This document shows positions 7,895-16,401 of a stretch of DNA of 64,000 nucleotides, piece after piece (the stretch's first letter is position 1; every line of letters begins with the position of its first letter). The translations under genes were made by a program, and so were the position numbers. Source of the stretch: an uncultured Prevotellaceae bacterium. GTDB lineage: Bacteria > Bacteroidota > Bacteroidia > Bacteroidales > Muribaculaceae. The notes below the pieces were generated by a model. It saw only the letters and a list, made by a program, of their open reading frames with translations. It was not told where the DNA came from and did not search any database. The stretch lies in contig ONIL01000008.1 in NCBI GenBank assembly GCA_900317835.1, positions 62,001 through 126,000 on the forward strand, read 5' to 3'.

Positions 7895-10351
7895 TTATTC
7901 CAACTCGACGACAGTAATGCCAGCGCCACCGAACTGCACATGCTCGTCACGATAGCTCTTCACACCGTTAACGCTGCCCAAATATTCACGGATGGCCACT
8001 TTCAAGGCTCCCGTGCCGGTTCCGTGCAGGATGCGAACGCGCTGGGCACTGAACTGGATGGCATCGTCAATAAAATAGGTTATCGCCTGCAGTGCCTCAT
8101 CGGCCCTCATGCCGCGCACGTCGATGTCGGGCTTGAAGTTCAACTGGCGGGTGCGTATCTCATCGGTGGTCTTTCGGCTCAGCGATTCGGCTTTGGGCAT
8201 CTTCTCCTTGCGCATGGTACGCTCCACCTTGTCGGCCTCGATGCGCGTCTTGATGTTGCCGAAGGCTACCAACGCATATTTCTCGTCGATGCTGATGAGC
8301 GTGCCCACGGTCGTTGTTCCCTTGAGCACCACGTTGTCACCCGACTTCAGAGGCCTGTCCTTGGCGTCTTGCTTGGGGGTGGTTTTCTTCTTCGGTGGCT
8401 TGCGATGTGCTTTATCTTTGGGTGTCAGGTCCTTGAGACGCTTGGGTTCAACGGGCTCCTCGGCATTGAGGCGCTGCTTGAATTCGTCTAGCTGGCGTCG
8501 CAGTTCCTTGGTGCGTTCTTTCTCGGCCTGTTGAGCGCGTATTTCCTTGATGGTGCGCTCAATCTGGGCATTACTGCCTTGCAGGATCTCTTGAGCCTCG
8601 TTACGGGCTTCATGGATAATCTGGCGATGCTCGACGCGAATGTTCTCCAATCGCTCGTCATAGTCAGCAATCATCTGGTCAAGACGTTTCTCCTTGACGC
8701 GGATGTCCTGGCGCTTGTTTTCCCAATACCGGCGGTCACGCACGATGTCGAGGAGATATTTGTCCATGTTGATGTAGTCACTGCCAACAATCTCGCTGGC
8801 TTTGTCGATGACTTGCTGAGGCAGACCCGTCTTGCGGGCGATCTCGATGGCAAACGAACTGCCTGGATAGCCCATCGACAGCTGGAACAACGGCTGCATG
8901 CGCTGACGGTCATAGAGCATCGCGCCGTTGACCACACCATCGGTCTCGTCAGCAAAATGCTTCAGGTTCTGGTAGTGGGTCGTGACAACACCCATCACCT
9001 GGTGCTCATTCAACTGCTCCAGGATTGACTGGGCAATGGCGCCGCCGATTTGGGGCTCGGTGCCGCTGCCCATCTCATCGATGAGGATGAGCGTCTCCTT
9101 GCCCCCCTTGGACAAAAACAGTTTCATGTTCTGCAAGTGGCTGCTATAGGTGCTCAAATCGTTCTCGATGCTCTGCTGGTCGCCGATATCGATAAAGATA
9201 TCACGGAAGATGCCCATGTGAGAATTGTCACGCAATGTGGGCAACAGACCGCACTGCATCATGTACTGAACCACGCCGACCGTCTTGAGGCAAACCGACT
9301 TGCCACCCGCATTGGGCCCCGAAATGACCAAGATGCGGTCCTGCTTGTTCAGGCTGATGTTCAGCGGCACAACCTCCTTGCCCTGAGTCCGCAACGACAG
9401 CATCAGGGCGGGATGGATAGCAGTGTACCACTCAACCACCGGTTTGCGGTCGACATGGCACATCTGTGCTCCCACATCCTGCGCAAACAGAGCCTTGGAG
9501 CGGATAAAGTCCAATTGGCCTAACGTGTCAAGCACGCCAGCAAGCTCATCGAGGTGAGGACGTATCTGGTCAGTGACCTCGGTCAAGATGCGGATAATCT
9601 CTCGGGCAATCTCGGCCTCGGTCTCACGAATGCGGTTATTAGCCTCGACGATAGCGTCGGGCTCGATAAATACGGTCTTACCGGTTGCACTCTCGTCATG
9701 CACGATACCGTGCAATTTGCGCTTGTTCATGGCACTCACGGGCAATACCAGTCGGCCGTCACGCAACGACGGTTGCACATCGTTGTCGAGGATACCGTCC
9801 TGCTTACCTTGTGAGATGATTCGCCGCAGGGTGCCGTTGATGCTGCTTGTCACTCGGGCAATGGCCGTGCGCAACTCCTGCAAATGTGGTGATGCGGTGT
9901 CCTTGATGTTGCCTGCCTTGTCGAGCACATGCCCTATAGCGGCACTCAACTCGGGAAAAGCCTGCATTCCACTGGTCAATTCACGCAACCTGGGGTAAGG
10001 CACACTACCCTCGCTGTCAACGGCAAAGAAGCGAACCACTTGGCTTACCGTGCCCAGCAGACGCTGCAGGTCAAACAAGCGCTCGGCCGACAGGAACGTG
10101 CCAGGCGTTGACACCTCCTTGAGGACTACTCGCAGGTCAAAATAGTAACTGAGCGGGAATTCGCGACCCGTCTGGATGACCGACAGGAACTCGTTGGTCT
10201 CCTCGAGCCAACGCAGCACCTCGTCACGACGTGTCGAGAAGCGCAATCGAGGCACATTAGCAGCGCCCAGGGCACTGACGCAATGGCGCTCCAATTCACG
10301 CCTAACGGCATCAAAGCCTATCTTGTTCTCAAAAGATGAGGGATAAATCAT
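7895..10351 (-). CDS. mutS2: Endonuclease MutS2
   Basis: 818 residues. MutS-like core and clamp (about 1-330) precede an ABC-type ATPase with Walker A GPNAGGKS at 345-352 and Walker B region ETLILIDEMGSGTEP. A long coiled coil (about 530-640) and Lys-rich linker follow, and the C-terminal Smr nuclease domain has DVRGMRADEAL and RILHGTGTGAL. There is no mismatch-recognition domain I, as expected for MutS2. Known roles are suppression of recombination and, in some bacteria, splitting of collided ribosomes through the Smr/KOW end. It heads a minus-strand pair with the M3 peptidase gene. Confidence 0.96.
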   Translation of the reverse strand: MIYPSSFENKIGFDAVRRELERHCVSALGAANVPRLRFSTRRDEVLRWLEETNEFLSVIQTGREFPLSYYFDLRVVLKEVSTPGTFLSAERLFDLQRLLGTVSQVVRFFAVDSEGSVPYPRLRELTSGMQAFPELSAAIGHVLDKAGNIKDTASPHLQELRTAIARVTSSINGTLRRIISQGKQDGILDNDVQPSLRDGRLVLPVSAMNKRKLHGIVHDESATGKTVFIEPDAIVEANNRIRETEAEIAREIIRILTEVTDQIRPHLDELAGVLDTLGQLDFIRSKALFAQDVGAQMCHVDRKPVVEWYTAIHPALMLSLRTQGKEVVPLNISLNKQDRILVISGPNAGGKSVCLKTVGVVQYMMQCGLLPTLRDNSHMGIFRDIFIDIGDQQSIENDLSTYSSHLQNMKLFLSKGGKETLILIDEMGSGTEPQIGGAIAQSILEQLNEHQVMGVVTTHYQNLKHFADETDGVVNGAMLYDRQRMQPLFQLSMGYPGSSFAIEIARKTGLPQQVIDKASEIVGSDYINMDKYLLDIVRDRRYWENKRQDIRVKEKRLDQMIADYDERLENIRVEHRQIIHEARNEAQEILQGSNAQIERTIKEIRAQQAEKERTKELRRQLDEFKQRLNAEEPVEPKRLKDLTPKDKAHRKPPKKKTTPKQDAKDRPLKSGDNVVLKGTTTVGTLISIDEKYALVAFGNIKTRIEADKVERTMRKEKMPKAESLSRKTTDEIRTRQLNFKPDIDVRGMRADEALQAITYFIDDAIQFSAQRVRILHGTGTGALKVAIREYLGSVNGVKSYRDEHVQFGGAGITVVELE

Positions 10352-10451
10352 AGCACAAAATTAGTGCAAGTTGAGAGCAGTACAAAATGAAAAAACAATT
10401 TTTTCTTTTTTTATAATGAAACACGCATACTTTTATATAAAATTACACAAT

Positions 10452-10483
10452 TTTCTTCATTTTGAGAAAATGTAGTATATTTG
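10452..10483 (+). promoter_or_regulatory. Candidate promoter for a small RNA
   Basis: TATATTTG at 10476-10483 fits the Bacteroidota -7 box; 20 bases upstream is TTTC (10452-10455), close to the -33 TTTG. There is no open reading frame directly downstream; an intrinsic terminator follows at 10565. Confidence 0.5.
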
Positions 10484-10488
10484 CGGCA

Positions 10489-10602
10489 CAGTTAATCGAT
10501 TTAATCCCTTATTTAAATATTCATCAATCAAATCTTATCTGTCTGATTCTTGGAAAAACGGTATCCTCTTGATGGTTCAGCAGACCATCAAGAGGCACTT
10601 TT
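10489..10602 (+). ncRNA. Candidate small RNA or attenuator leader
   Basis: A stretch of about 110 bases lies between a -7 box (10476-10483) and a strong intrinsic terminator (10565-10602) with no plausible reading frame. The following gene (pepC-like, 10724) has its own -7 box at 10658, so the transcript appears self-contained. It could instead be an attenuated early leader of the peptidase gene. No known RNA family is recognised. The remaining parts of the 10352-10723 gap are AT-rich and hold only these control signals. Confidence 0.4.
10565..10602 (+). terminator. Intrinsic terminator
   Basis: A perfect 12-bp stem (cctcttgatggt / accatcaagagg, loop tcagcag) is followed by cactttttatc. It is not at the end of any plus-strand protein gene, which is the main reason to suspect a small RNA upstream. 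Confidence 0.8.
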
Positions 10603-10657
10603 TATCACTATTGACTATTTTATTTGATCAAATCGCTTTCTTTTTAAAAAAAATGAC

Positions 10658-10665
10658 TACATTTG
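10658..10665 (+). promoter_or_regulatory. -7 promoter element for the C1B peptidase gene
   Basis: TACATTTG matches TAnnTTTG and lies 58 bases upstream of the ATG at 10724, after the terminator at 10565-10602. No strong -33 match. Confidence 0.5.
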
Positions 10666-10723
10666 CGTGTTATAACCGATATCATATAATTAACCTATAT
10701 ACATTTATAACTAACTCAAATTT

Positions 10724-11929
10724 ATGAAGAAATTGTTTTTAGCATTGCTCGCTTCGGTCATCGCTATCAACGTCATGGCCGACGACAAGGTTGTCATTCC
10801 TGACAGCACCGGATTCAAGTTTACTGACACCAAGGTTATCCGCCACACCCCCGTCAAGGACCAGAACAAGTCCGGAACGTGCTGGTGTTACTCGACCAAC
10901 TCATTCTTTGAGAACGAGATCCTGCGCCTCACCGGCAAGGAAGTTCACCTGAGTGAGGGATTCGTGGTTAACCACTGCTACTATGACAAGGCCATCAAGT
11001 ACATCCGCATGGATGGCCAAACCAACTTTGCCGAGGGTGGCGCTGCCGAGGACGTTCCCTACGTTTGGCGCAAATACGGTATGGTGCCCAATGAGGTTTA
11101 TACCGGCATGACCTATGAAGACAAGAAGTTTGACACCGGTGAGCTGACCTCACTGTTGAGTGGCTATGTAGGCACCATCAACAAGAACATGCGTCGCAAG
11201 CTCACTCCCGCATGGAAGGACGGTCTGAAGGGTATCCTCGACGGCTACATGGGCAAGATGCCCGAGACCTTCGTCTATGAGGGCAAGACCTGGACGCCCC
11301 AAACTTGGGCTGCCAGCCTGGGCCTGAACATGGATGATTATGTGCCCATCTGCTCGTTCACTCACCACCCCTTCTATCAGCCCTTCATCCTTGAGGTGGC
11401 CGACAACTGGCTGTGGTCAAGCTATCAGAACGTGCCCATCGACGAACTGCTGGAGATTGCCAACTATGCTATCGACAACGGCTACAGCATCGCTTGGGGT
11501 GCCGACGTGAGCGAGAAGGGATTCAAGTGGCGCAATGGTTACGCCATCCTTCCCGTGAAGAAGGACGTTCCCGATGCAGCAGGTACCGACATGGCTCGTT
11601 GGGCTCAGCTCAGCGATAAGGACCGTGAGGCCGAGCTCTGGGACATCAAGGGCCCGGTTAAGGAGCAATGGGTAACCCCTGAGGAGCGTCAGGAGATGTT
11701 TGACAACAAGGAGACCACCGACGACCACGGCATGGTTATCATGGGTAAGGCCGTTGACCAGGATGGCAACAAGTACTTCAAGGTTCAGAACAGCTGGGAC
11801 ACCAACCAACTGTATGAGGGCTACTTCTATTGCAGTGAGGCTTTCTTCCGCGCAAAGACTTTGAACATCCTCGTTCACAAGGATGCCATCCCCGCCAAGA
11901 TTGCCAAGAAAATGGGTATTAAGAAGTAA
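10724..11929 (+). CDS. Exported C1B cysteine peptidase (bleomycin hydrolase / aminopeptidase C-like)
   Basis: 401 residues with an N-terminal signal peptide (MKKLFLALLASVIAINVMA, cut likely after Ala19). The papain-type triad is visible: Cys53 in KSGTCWCYSTNSF, His335 in TDDHGMVIMG and Asn356 in VQNSWDTN. The fold matches bleomycin hydrolase/PepC, which is normally a cytoplasmic hexameric aminopeptidase; the signal peptide here implies a periplasmic or surface peptidase, as in other Bacteroidales. It has its own -7 box and is separated from ridA by a long hairpin repeat. An aminopeptidase role in peptide use is inference. Confidence 0.92.
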   Translation: MKKLFLALLASVIAINVMADDKVVIPDSTGFKFTDTKVIRHTPVKDQNKSGTCWCYSTNSFFENEILRLTGKEVHLSEGFVVNHCYYDKAIKYIRMDGQTNFAEGGAAEDVPYVWRKYGMVPNEVYTGMTYEDKKFDTGELTSLLSGYVGTINKNMRRKLTPAWKDGLKGILDGYMGKMPETFVYEGKTWTPQTWAASLGLNMDDYVPICSFTHHPFYQPFILEVADNWLWSSYQNVPIDELLEIANYAIDNGYSIAWGADVSEKGFKWRNGYAILPVKKDVPDAAGTDMARWAQLSDKDREAELWDIKGPVKEQWVTPEERQEMFDNKETTDDHGMVIMGKAVDQDGNKYFKVQNSWDTNQLYEGYFYCSEAFFRAKTLNILVHKDAIPAKIAKKMGIKK

Positions 11930-11940
11930 AATTCTAAATT

Positions 11941-12003
11941 ACGAATTACACGAATTCAACTAATGGTCTAACAGAATCAATTAGTGAGGTTCGTGTAATT
12001 CGT
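11941..12003. repeat. Intergenic inverted repeat (24-base arms)
   Basis: Arms 11941-11964 and 11980-12003 pair over 6 + 14 bases around a 4-base internal mismatch, with a 15-base loop. Core sequence acgaattacacgaa / ttcgtgtaattcgt. It is followed by an AT-rich tract and could end the peptidase transcript, but it is far longer than an ordinary terminator and looks like a REP-type element. Confidence 0.65.
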
Positions 12004-12047
12004 AGTTTTAATAAAAACTATAGACTTAAACATCAAGAACTGAAAAA

Positions 12048-12422
12048 ATGAAAGCATTAAACACCGATAAGGCACCTGCTGCCATTGGACCATACAGCCA
12101 GGCCATCCGCACCGGTAACCTCGTTTTTGTATCGGGCCAGCTGCCCATCGACCCCGCTACTGGCGCCTTCCCTGAGGGAGGCATCAAGGAACAGACCAAT
12201 CAGAGCCTGCTCAACGCCCGCGCCATCCTCCAGAGCGAGGGCCTGGACCTGTGCAACGTCGTTAAGACCACCGTGTTCCTGAGCGAAATTTCAAACTTCG
12301 GTCCTATGAACGAGGTCTATGCCGAGTTTTTCACGGCACCCTACCCCGCACGCTGCGCTTTCGCCGTTAAGGACCTGCCCAAGGGTGCTCTCGTCGAGAT
12401 TGAACTCATTGCCGAGGCCTAA
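12048..12422 (+). CDS. ridA: RidA-family reactive intermediate/imine deaminase
   Basis: 124 residues, exact family length. The typical opening (DKAPAAIGPYSQAIRTGN) leads to LVFVSGQLPIDPATG, and the C-terminal block PARCAFAVKDLPKGALVEIELIA contains the Arg that binds the substrate carboxylate and the final Glu. RidA hydrolyses reactive 2-imino/enamine acids released by PLP enzymes such as threonine dehydratase, protecting other PLP enzymes in the cytoplasm. It stands alone between a peptidase gene and a GH92 gene, followed by its own terminator. Confidence 0.96.
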   Translation: MKALNTDKAPAAIGPYSQAIRTGNLVFVSGQLPIDPATGAFPEGGIKEQTNQSLLNARAILQSEGLDLCNVVKTTVFLSEISNFGPMNEVYAEFFTAPYPARCAFAVKDLPKGALVEIELIAEA

Positions 12423-12447
12423 TCCTCGTCACAATGATTCACACAAC

Positions 12448-12486
12448 AGCGGCGGCCATCGTTAAGGATTGCCGCCGCTTGTCTCA
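12448..12486 (+). terminator. Intrinsic terminator after ridA
   Basis: A 9-bp GC-rich stem agcggcggc / gccgccgct, 14-base loop, followed by tgtctcatt. Confidence 0.75.
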
Positions 12487-12524
12487 TTAATTTAGGGTAT
12501 ATTGAGCTATAAAAGAATAAGAGA

Positions 12525-14792
12525 ATGAAGAAGATATCTGTATTAGTGTCAATGATGGCATGGTGGCTGGTAGTGAATGCCGCCATCGGCGAGCCTGTGG
12601 ACTATGTCAACACACTGGTTGGCAGCCAATCTAGTTTCCAGTTATCAACAGGGAATACCTATCCCGCCATCGCCATGCCATGGGGTATGAACTTCTGGGT
12701 GCCGCAGACGGGCAAGAATGGCGACGGCTGGCAATATACCTATAATGCGACAAAGATAAGAGGATTCAAGCAGACGCATCAGCCCAGCCCGTGGATCAAC
12801 GACTACGGCCAGTTCTCACTGATGCCGACCGTTGGGGAGCCGGTTTTCAATGAAGATGAACGCGCCAGCTGGTTCTCGCACAAGGCCGAGACGGCCACCC
12901 CTTATTATTATAAGGTCTATCTTGCCGACCACGACGTGACTGCCGAAGTGGTACCCACCGAGCGGGCCGCCATTCTGCGTTTCACCTTCCCCGAGACCGA
13001 TGAGGCCAGTATTGTGGTTGACGCCTTTGACAAGGGGTCAGAAATCACCGTTCAACCCGAACAGCGCCGCATCATCGGCTACACTACACGCAATAGCGGC
13101 GGTGTGCCACAAGGCTTCAAGAATTATTTTGTCATCGAATTTGACAAACCGTTCGACAGATTTTATGCTGTGGAAGACAGCACATTGCTCTTGGGAGTAA
13201 GCCATAGTTCCTGCAACCATGCAGGGGCCATCGTGACATTCAAGACTCGCCGTGGTGAACAAGTCAATGCTCGTGTCGCATCATCATTCATCAGTGTTGA
13301 CCAAGCAATCATCAATCTTCGTGAATTGGGCAACAATGATTTTGAAACCGTTAAGGAAACCGGGCGCAAGCGCTGGAACGAGGTGCTGGGCCGTATCCAA
13401 GTCGAGGACAATAACATCGACCACTTGCGCACGTTCTACTCGTGCCTCTACCGCTCGGTGCTGTTTCCCCGCAGTTTCTATGAGATTGATGCCAATGGCA
13501 GACCTGTCCATTACAGCCCCTACAACGGCCAGGTGTTGCCGGGCCGCTTGTTTACCGATACGGGATTCTGGGACACCTTCCGCAGTCTGTTTCCGCTGGT
13601 TGACCTGGTGTACCCCACGATGGGCGCATGGATGCAGGAAGGGCTGGTGAACACCTGGCTCGAGAGCGGTTTCCTGCCCGAATGGGCTAGTCCAGGCCAC
13701 CGTGACTGCATGGTGGGCAACAACAGTGCGTCGATCGTTGCGGATGCTTACTTGAAGGGCCTGCGCGGCTATGACATCGACAAGTTGTGGGAGGCCGTCG
13801 TGCATGGCACCACGGCAGTGCATCCCAAAGTGAAATCCACTGGCAGATTGGGATATGAGTATTATAATGAGTTGGGCTATATCCCCTACGATGTGAACAT
13901 CAACGAGAATGTGGCCAGGACGCTCGAGTATGCCTACGACGACTGGTGCATTTACCGACTGGGTAAAGCGTTGGGCAAGCCCGAGAATGAAATCAAGGCG
14001 TACCGGGAGCGTGCAATGAACTACCGAAACGTGTTTGACCCCGAGAGCAAACTCATGCGCGGCCGCAACAGCGACGGCACATTCCAGTCACCCTTCAGTC
14101 CGTTGAAGTGGGGCGATGCCTTCACCGAGGGCAACAGCTGGCATTACACCTGGAGCGTTTTCCACGACCCACAGGGATTGATTGACCTCATGGGAGGGAA
14201 CGAGGCTTTCTGCCTGAAACTGGACTCGGTATTCAGTGTGCCGCCCGTGTTTGATGACAGTTACTATGGCTTCACCATCCACGAGATACGCGAGATGCAG
14301 ATCATGAACATGGGCAACTATGCCCACGGCAACCAACCCATCCAGCACATGATTTACCTGTATAACTACGGCGGCCAGCCATGGAAGTCCCAGTACTGGA
14401 TACACCAAGTGATGGACCGCCTCTACAGCGCGACGCCCGACGGTTATTGCGGTGACGAGGACAATGGGCAGACCTCGGCATGGTATGTTTTCTCGGCCCT
14501 TGGGTTTTACCCCGTGTGCCCCGGTAGCAACCAGTATGTCATCGGCTCTCCTTATTTCGACAAGGTGACGATGCATCTCGAGAACGGCAAGACTGTGACG
14601 CTCACTCGCGAGGACAAGGGATGCTACATCGACTCAATGACAGTTAACGGCAAGCGTTATTCCCGCAACTATCTGGACCACGAGACCTTGATAAACGGCT
14701 GCGACATTCACTTCAAAATGAATGAACAACCTAACCACAAGCGTGGCACATCGAAAAAAGACGCTCCCTACTCATTCTCCACTGCCAAGTAA
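12525..14792 (+). CDS. GH92 family alpha-mannosidase, exported
   Basis: 755 residues with a signal peptide (about 1-20). The family opening is present (PVDYVNTLVGSQSS then NTYPAIAMPWGMNFW). So are the GH92 blocks RGFKQTHQPSPWINDYGQFSLMP and, around residues 640-660, DEDNGQTSAWYVFSALGFYPVCPGS, which carries the Asp/Glu region of the Ca-dependent inverting active site. GH92 enzymes remove mannose from alpha-linked mannosides such as N-glycan or yeast mannan branches, usually in the periplasm or on the surface of gut Bacteroidales. No SusC/SusD genes adjoin, so this is an isolated mannosidase rather than part of a visible utilisation locus. Linkage preference cannot be read from the sequence. 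Confidence 0.96.
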   Translation: MKKISVLVSMMAWWLVVNAAIGEPVDYVNTLVGSQSSFQLSTGNTYPAIAMPWGMNFWVPQTGKNGDGWQYTYNATKIRGFKQTHQPSPWINDYGQFSLMPTVGEPVFNEDERASWFSHKAETATPYYYKVYLADHDVTAEVVPTERAAILRFTFPETDEASIVVDAFDKGSEITVQPEQRRIIGYTTRNSGGVPQGFKNYFVIEFDKPFDRFYAVEDSTLLLGVSHSSCNHAGAIVTFKTRRGEQVNARVASSFISVDQAIINLRELGNNDFETVKETGRKRWNEVLGRIQVEDNNIDHLRTFYSCLYRSVLFPRSFYEIDANGRPVHYSPYNGQVLPGRLFTDTGFWDTFRSLFPLVDLVYPTMGAWMQEGLVNTWLESGFLPEWASPGHRDCMVGNNSASIVADAYLKGLRGYDIDKLWEAVVHGTTAVHPKVKSTGRLGYEYYNELGYIPYDVNINENVARTLEYAYDDWCIYRLGKALGKPENEIKAYRERAMNYRNVFDPESKLMRGRNSDGTFQSPFSPLKWGDAFTEGNSWHYTWSVFHDPQGLIDLMGGNEAFCLKLDSVFSVPPVFDDSYYGFTIHEIREMQIMNMGNYAHGNQPIQHMIYLYNYGGQPWKSQYWIHQVMDRLYSATPDGYCGDEDNGQTSAWYVFSALGFYPVCPGSNQYVIGSPYFDKVTMHLENGKTVTLTREDKGCYIDSMTVNGKRYSRNYLDHETLINGCDIHFKMNEQPNHKRGTSKKDAPYSFSTAK

Positions 14793-14811
14793 CAGCATTT
14801 CCAATAAACAA

Positions 14812-14845
14812 ACAAGGCCGCTGCGCTCACGCGTGGCGACCTTGT
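14812..14845 (+). terminator. Hairpin after the GH92 gene, weak terminator
   Basis: acaaggccgc pairs with gcgaccttgt with one internal mismatch; no T-run follows, so termination strength is doubtful. Confidence 0.4.
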
Positions 14846-14940
14846 AGCAAATAACATTTCTCCAAATTTATTAACTTTTAACTTGAATAGAATGATGTAA
14901 AGTTGGAAATCCTTAATCCTAATTTAAACTAATAGCCATT

Positions 14941-15114
14941 TATACTTGCAAATCCCATAAAATGAGACTTAAGAGTATTTCTTTTTCAATCTACAAAGTT
15001 ACACAATAATTTTGGAATAACAAATTATTATCAAGAAAAAATCAACTAAATTAAGATATTTTTCATTATAATCATTTTTGAGGGCTCTAACCAGCTGGTT
15101 GAAGAGCCTTTTTA
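14941..15114 (+). ncRNA. Candidate small RNA between GH92 and alcohol dehydrogenase
   Basis: The gap 14793-15214 contains no gene-like reading frame. TATACTTG at 14941-14948 resembles the -7 box with one mismatch. About 135 bases later an intrinsic terminator (15083-15114) points in the plus direction although the neighbouring downstream gene is on the minus strand. Together they suggest a plus-strand transcript of about 160 AT-rich bases. The promoter match is weak; a relic of a lost gene is an alternative. Confidence 0.3.
15083..15114 (+). terminator. Intrinsic terminator without an obvious upstream gene
   Basis: Stem ggctct / agagcc is extended inside by aaccag / ctggtt and followed by a run of five T. 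A plus-strand signal only: the minus-strand side has A residues. Confidence 0.7.
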
Positions 15115-15214
15115 ACCCTGGTCATGTGAGTAATGGAACCAGCTGCCACAAGAGTCTAACGACTCCAAACAAAGCTCAACAGCGATTCCATTATTCTACT
15201 TGACCAGAACGAAT

Positions 15215-16387
15215 TCACAGGCAGTTGCGATAGATGGTCTCGATGTCCTGGGCGTTCAGGGGAACGAATCCGGGCAAGACGTCTCCATAACAGGCCTTGC
15301 GTGCCATTGTGGGAATGTGCTCATCGTTAATGCCCAGATCGGTCAACGTGCTCTTGAGCCCCAACGTATTGAATAAGAAGTCACTCGTCTTGTCTATTGC
15401 CTGTCGGGCAATCTCCATAGCTGGAAGATTGGGATCAATGCCGAAAACGTTCACGCCATACTGCACATACTTGCTCACGGTTTTCTCGCTCAGGCAGTAG
15501 TCCATCCAGCGCGGCGTCAGGATAGCGAGTCCCAGTCCGTGGGTGATGTCATAGTAAGCCGAGAGTTCGTGCTCCATCGGGTGACAGCTCCAAGCCTGAC
15601 GCTTGCCGCCGTCGATAAAGCCGTTGATGGCCCACGACGAAGTCCACATCAGGTTGGCGCGGGCCTCATAATTCTCGGGTTCCTTGATGGCGACGGGGGC
15701 ATACTTGATGATGGTCTTCATCATGCCCTCCATGAAGCAGTCGAGCATATACAGGTCCTGGTTCATGTTGAAATAGACCTCAAAGATGTGCGACAGCATG
15801 TCGGCAGCGCCGCAGGCCGTCTGATAAGCGTTAACGGTATAGGTTACCGTGGGATCCAGGAAGGAAACCTTGGGCAACAGGGTTGGTCTCTCGACGCGGC
15901 CAATCTTGTCGTTGGTCTCGGGGTTGCTGATCACACCACCGGCATCCATCTCGCTACCAGTCGCCGACAGGGTAAGTACGCTCAGAATAGGCAATGCCTC
16001 GGTGATAGGAGCCCATTTCTCATTGAAGAAGTCCCAGGGGTCATTGTCCACCTTGGCTCCAGCTGCCATGAACTTGGTGGCGTCGATGGTGGAACCACCA
16101 CCCACAGCCAACAGCACATCGATGTTGTGTTCCTTGCACATCTGGGCACCTCGGCGCACGCTGTCGATGCGGGGGTTGGGCTCGATTCCTGAGAGCTCGA
16201 ACAATTCCATTCCAGCCTTTTTGATCTCGGCAACGACAGCGTCATAGAGGCCTGAGCGCTTAATAGATCCGCCACCATAGGTGAGCAATACACGCTTTCC
16301 ATACTTTGCAAGCTCCTCGTGGAGGTGTTGCAACTGATTCTCTCCAAAGTACACCTTTACAGGTATGTCATAAATAAAGTTGTTCAT
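15215..16387 (-). CDS. Iron-containing alcohol dehydrogenase (YqhD/BDH type)
   Basis: 390 residues, family length. The dinucleotide site has GGGS at 96-99 (VGGGSTIDATKF). Metal ligands are visible at Asp196 and His200 (GAADMLSHIFEVYF), His269 and His283 (CHPMEHELSAYYDITHG), with the same 14-residue spacing as in E. coli YqhD. It should reduce aldehydes to alcohols with NAD(P)H in the cytoplasm, useful in fermentation or aldehyde detoxification. It lies 14 bases after a flavodoxin gene; in many bacteria yqhD homologues neighbour small flavodoxin or reductase genes and respond to aldehyde stress. Confidence 0.95.
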   Translation of the reverse strand: MNNFIYDIPVKVYFGENQLQHLHEELAKYGKRVLLTYGGGSIKRSGLYDAVVAEIKKAGMELFELSGIEPNPRIDSVRRGAQMCKEHNIDVLLAVGGGSTIDATKFMAAGAKVDNDPWDFFNEKWAPITEALPILSVLTLSATGSEMDAGGVISNPETNDKIGRVERPTLLPKVSFLDPTVTYTVNAYQTACGAADMLSHIFEVYFNMNQDLYMLDCFMEGMMKTIIKYAPVAIKEPENYEARANLMWTSSWAINGFIDGGKRQAWSCHPMEHELSAYYDITHGLGLAILTPRWMDYCLSEKTVSKYVQYGVNVFGIDPNLPAMEIARQAIDKTSDFLFNTLGLKSTLTDLGINDEHIPTMARKACYGDVLPGFVPLNAQDIETIYRNCL

Positions 16388-16401
16388 TGAATTATGGTTA
16401 T

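Noticed and set aside
4987..10551. Shared 15-base string atctgtctgattctt at 4987 and 10537
   Set aside because: Matches of this length are expected by chance among all pairs in 64 kb, and the flanks differ.
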